A DNA stretch of 13,743 nucleotides, from the NCBI GenBank assembly GCA_038065125.1, contig JBBTRP010000024.1:1-13743 (forward strand), written 5' to 3'. This document shows positions 13,678 to 13,743 of this stretch, piece after piece. Position 1 is the first letter of the stretch; each line of letters opens with the position of its first letter. The position numbers and the translations under genes were made by a program. Under the pieces are notes generated by a model. The model did no database searches. It was not told the origin of the DNA and saw nothing but the letters and a program-made list of their open reading frames with translations. Origin of the DNA: JBBTRP01 sp038065125 (GTDB taxonomy: Bacteria > Patescibacteriota > Patescibacteriia > JACQRZ01).

Positions 13678-13743
13678 CGAATGCGTTATATCCTATCTGG
13701 CTCCCCCTGTTGACCGACCTTCGAACATTTTTCAAAGAAAATC

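Larger units (their letters stand above)
11946..13704. mobile_element. Recombinase element bounded by long inverted repeats at tRNA-Asn
   Basis: A serine recombinase gene lies between two inverted copies of a repeat of about 160-170 bp, the left one starting inside the tRNA-Asn 3' end. No cargo gene is present between the repeats. It could be an integrated element end, an invertible cassette or two nested recombinase remnants. An assembly chimera cannot be excluded because the right copy lies 39 nt from the window edge. Confidence 0.5.
13502..13704 (-). repeat. Right copy of the long inverted repeat, with a 31-nt insertion
   Basis: The reverse complement of 11946-12117, identical except for 31 extra nt at 13515-13545. 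The match ends at GGCTCC (13699-13704), beyond which the sequence is unrelated to the tRNA gene that continues on the left side. Confidence 0.93.
13464..13743 (+). pseudogene. Remnant of a recombinase 3' end, open to the window edge
   Basis: On the + strand, from an ATG at 13464, a reading frame stays open for 93 codons to the window end. From codon 13548 onward it encodes the same residues as the recombinase tail (NRHLAERRAVIKFEG and onward to YPIWL), then diverges to PLLTDLRTFFKEN instead of the antisense-tRNA tail. Relative to the recombinase, the 31-nt palindromic insertion shifts the frame upstream of that point, so the preceding residues (MSYVAVHFAKGEGK) do not match it. The catalytic and DNA-binding domains are absent. 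It is best read as a decayed second copy of the recombinase 3' end, although a short expressed ORF is not excluded. The gene continues or ends outside the window. Confidence 0.4.

Noticed and set aside
13698..13728. Possible second antisense tRNA 3' end (TGGCTCC followed by TTCGAAC)
   Set aside because: TTCGAAC lies 22 nt from the TGG, against 17 nt in the real tRNA, and no matching T stem or acceptor stem can be formed.
11911..13743. CRISPR array or defence-system cargo in the recombinase region
   Set aside because: There are no regularly spaced direct repeats and no additional cargo ORF; the repeats present are inverted or short palindromes.

Overview
The window looks like a chromosomal segment of a small-genome bacterium, most plausibly a member of the Candidate Phyla Radiation (Patescibacteria); this placement is an inference. 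It rests on the compact SUF operon with a half-length SufD and a short scaffold protein, the many starts without a Shine-Dalgarno (SD) sequence, a Patescibacteria-style large serine recombinase, and short REP-like palindromes near it. TGA is an ordinary stop here: sufB, sufD, sufS and sufU all end at TGA where their families end. That excludes the recoded (TGA = Gly) lineages. A run of exactly 100 N inside sufB shows that this is a scaffold.

Layout, left to right. (1) 4-1649, + strand: a deoxyhypusine-synthase-family enzyme followed 5 nt later by an NADPH-dependent FMN reductase-like flavoprotein. (2) 1650-3670: two stand-alone + strand genes, each with a recognisable promoter and terminator. 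The first is a divergent uracil-phosphoribosyltransferase-like protein and the second is an unrecognised 271-residue protein. (3) 3684-8664: an Rrf2-type putative Fe-S-sensing regulator heads a tightly packed SUF operon, sufC-sufB-sufD-sufS-sufU-sufT. Most junctions overlap, several as ATGA. (4) 8682-11794: dnaG (primase) and rpoD (main sigma factor) follow with no visible terminator, so they may be co-transcribed with suf. (5) 11795-11952: a spacer with a REP-like palindrome and a 12-nt copy of the tRNA 5' end, then tRNA-Asn(GUU). (6) 11911-13743: a minus-strand large serine recombinase whose last 14 codons, including the stop, lie antisense within the tRNA gene. A 159-bp perfect inverted repeat, extendable to 172 matched columns with one 31-bp indel, covers the recombinase 3' end and recurs inverted beyond its 5' end, next to the window edge.

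How the genes work together. SufS takes sulfur from cysteine and SufU is expected to accept it. SufB, SufC and SufD form the scaffold and ATPase that assembles the Fe-S cluster, and SufT is linked to cluster maturation or transfer. The Rrf2 protein has three cysteines suited to holding a cluster and is the natural feedback regulator. The continuation into dnaG and rpoD suggests that replication priming and housekeeping transcription could respond to the same signal. The right end is accessory DNA whose structure fits either a tRNA-associated, possibly invertible recombinase element or an assembly join across a repeat.
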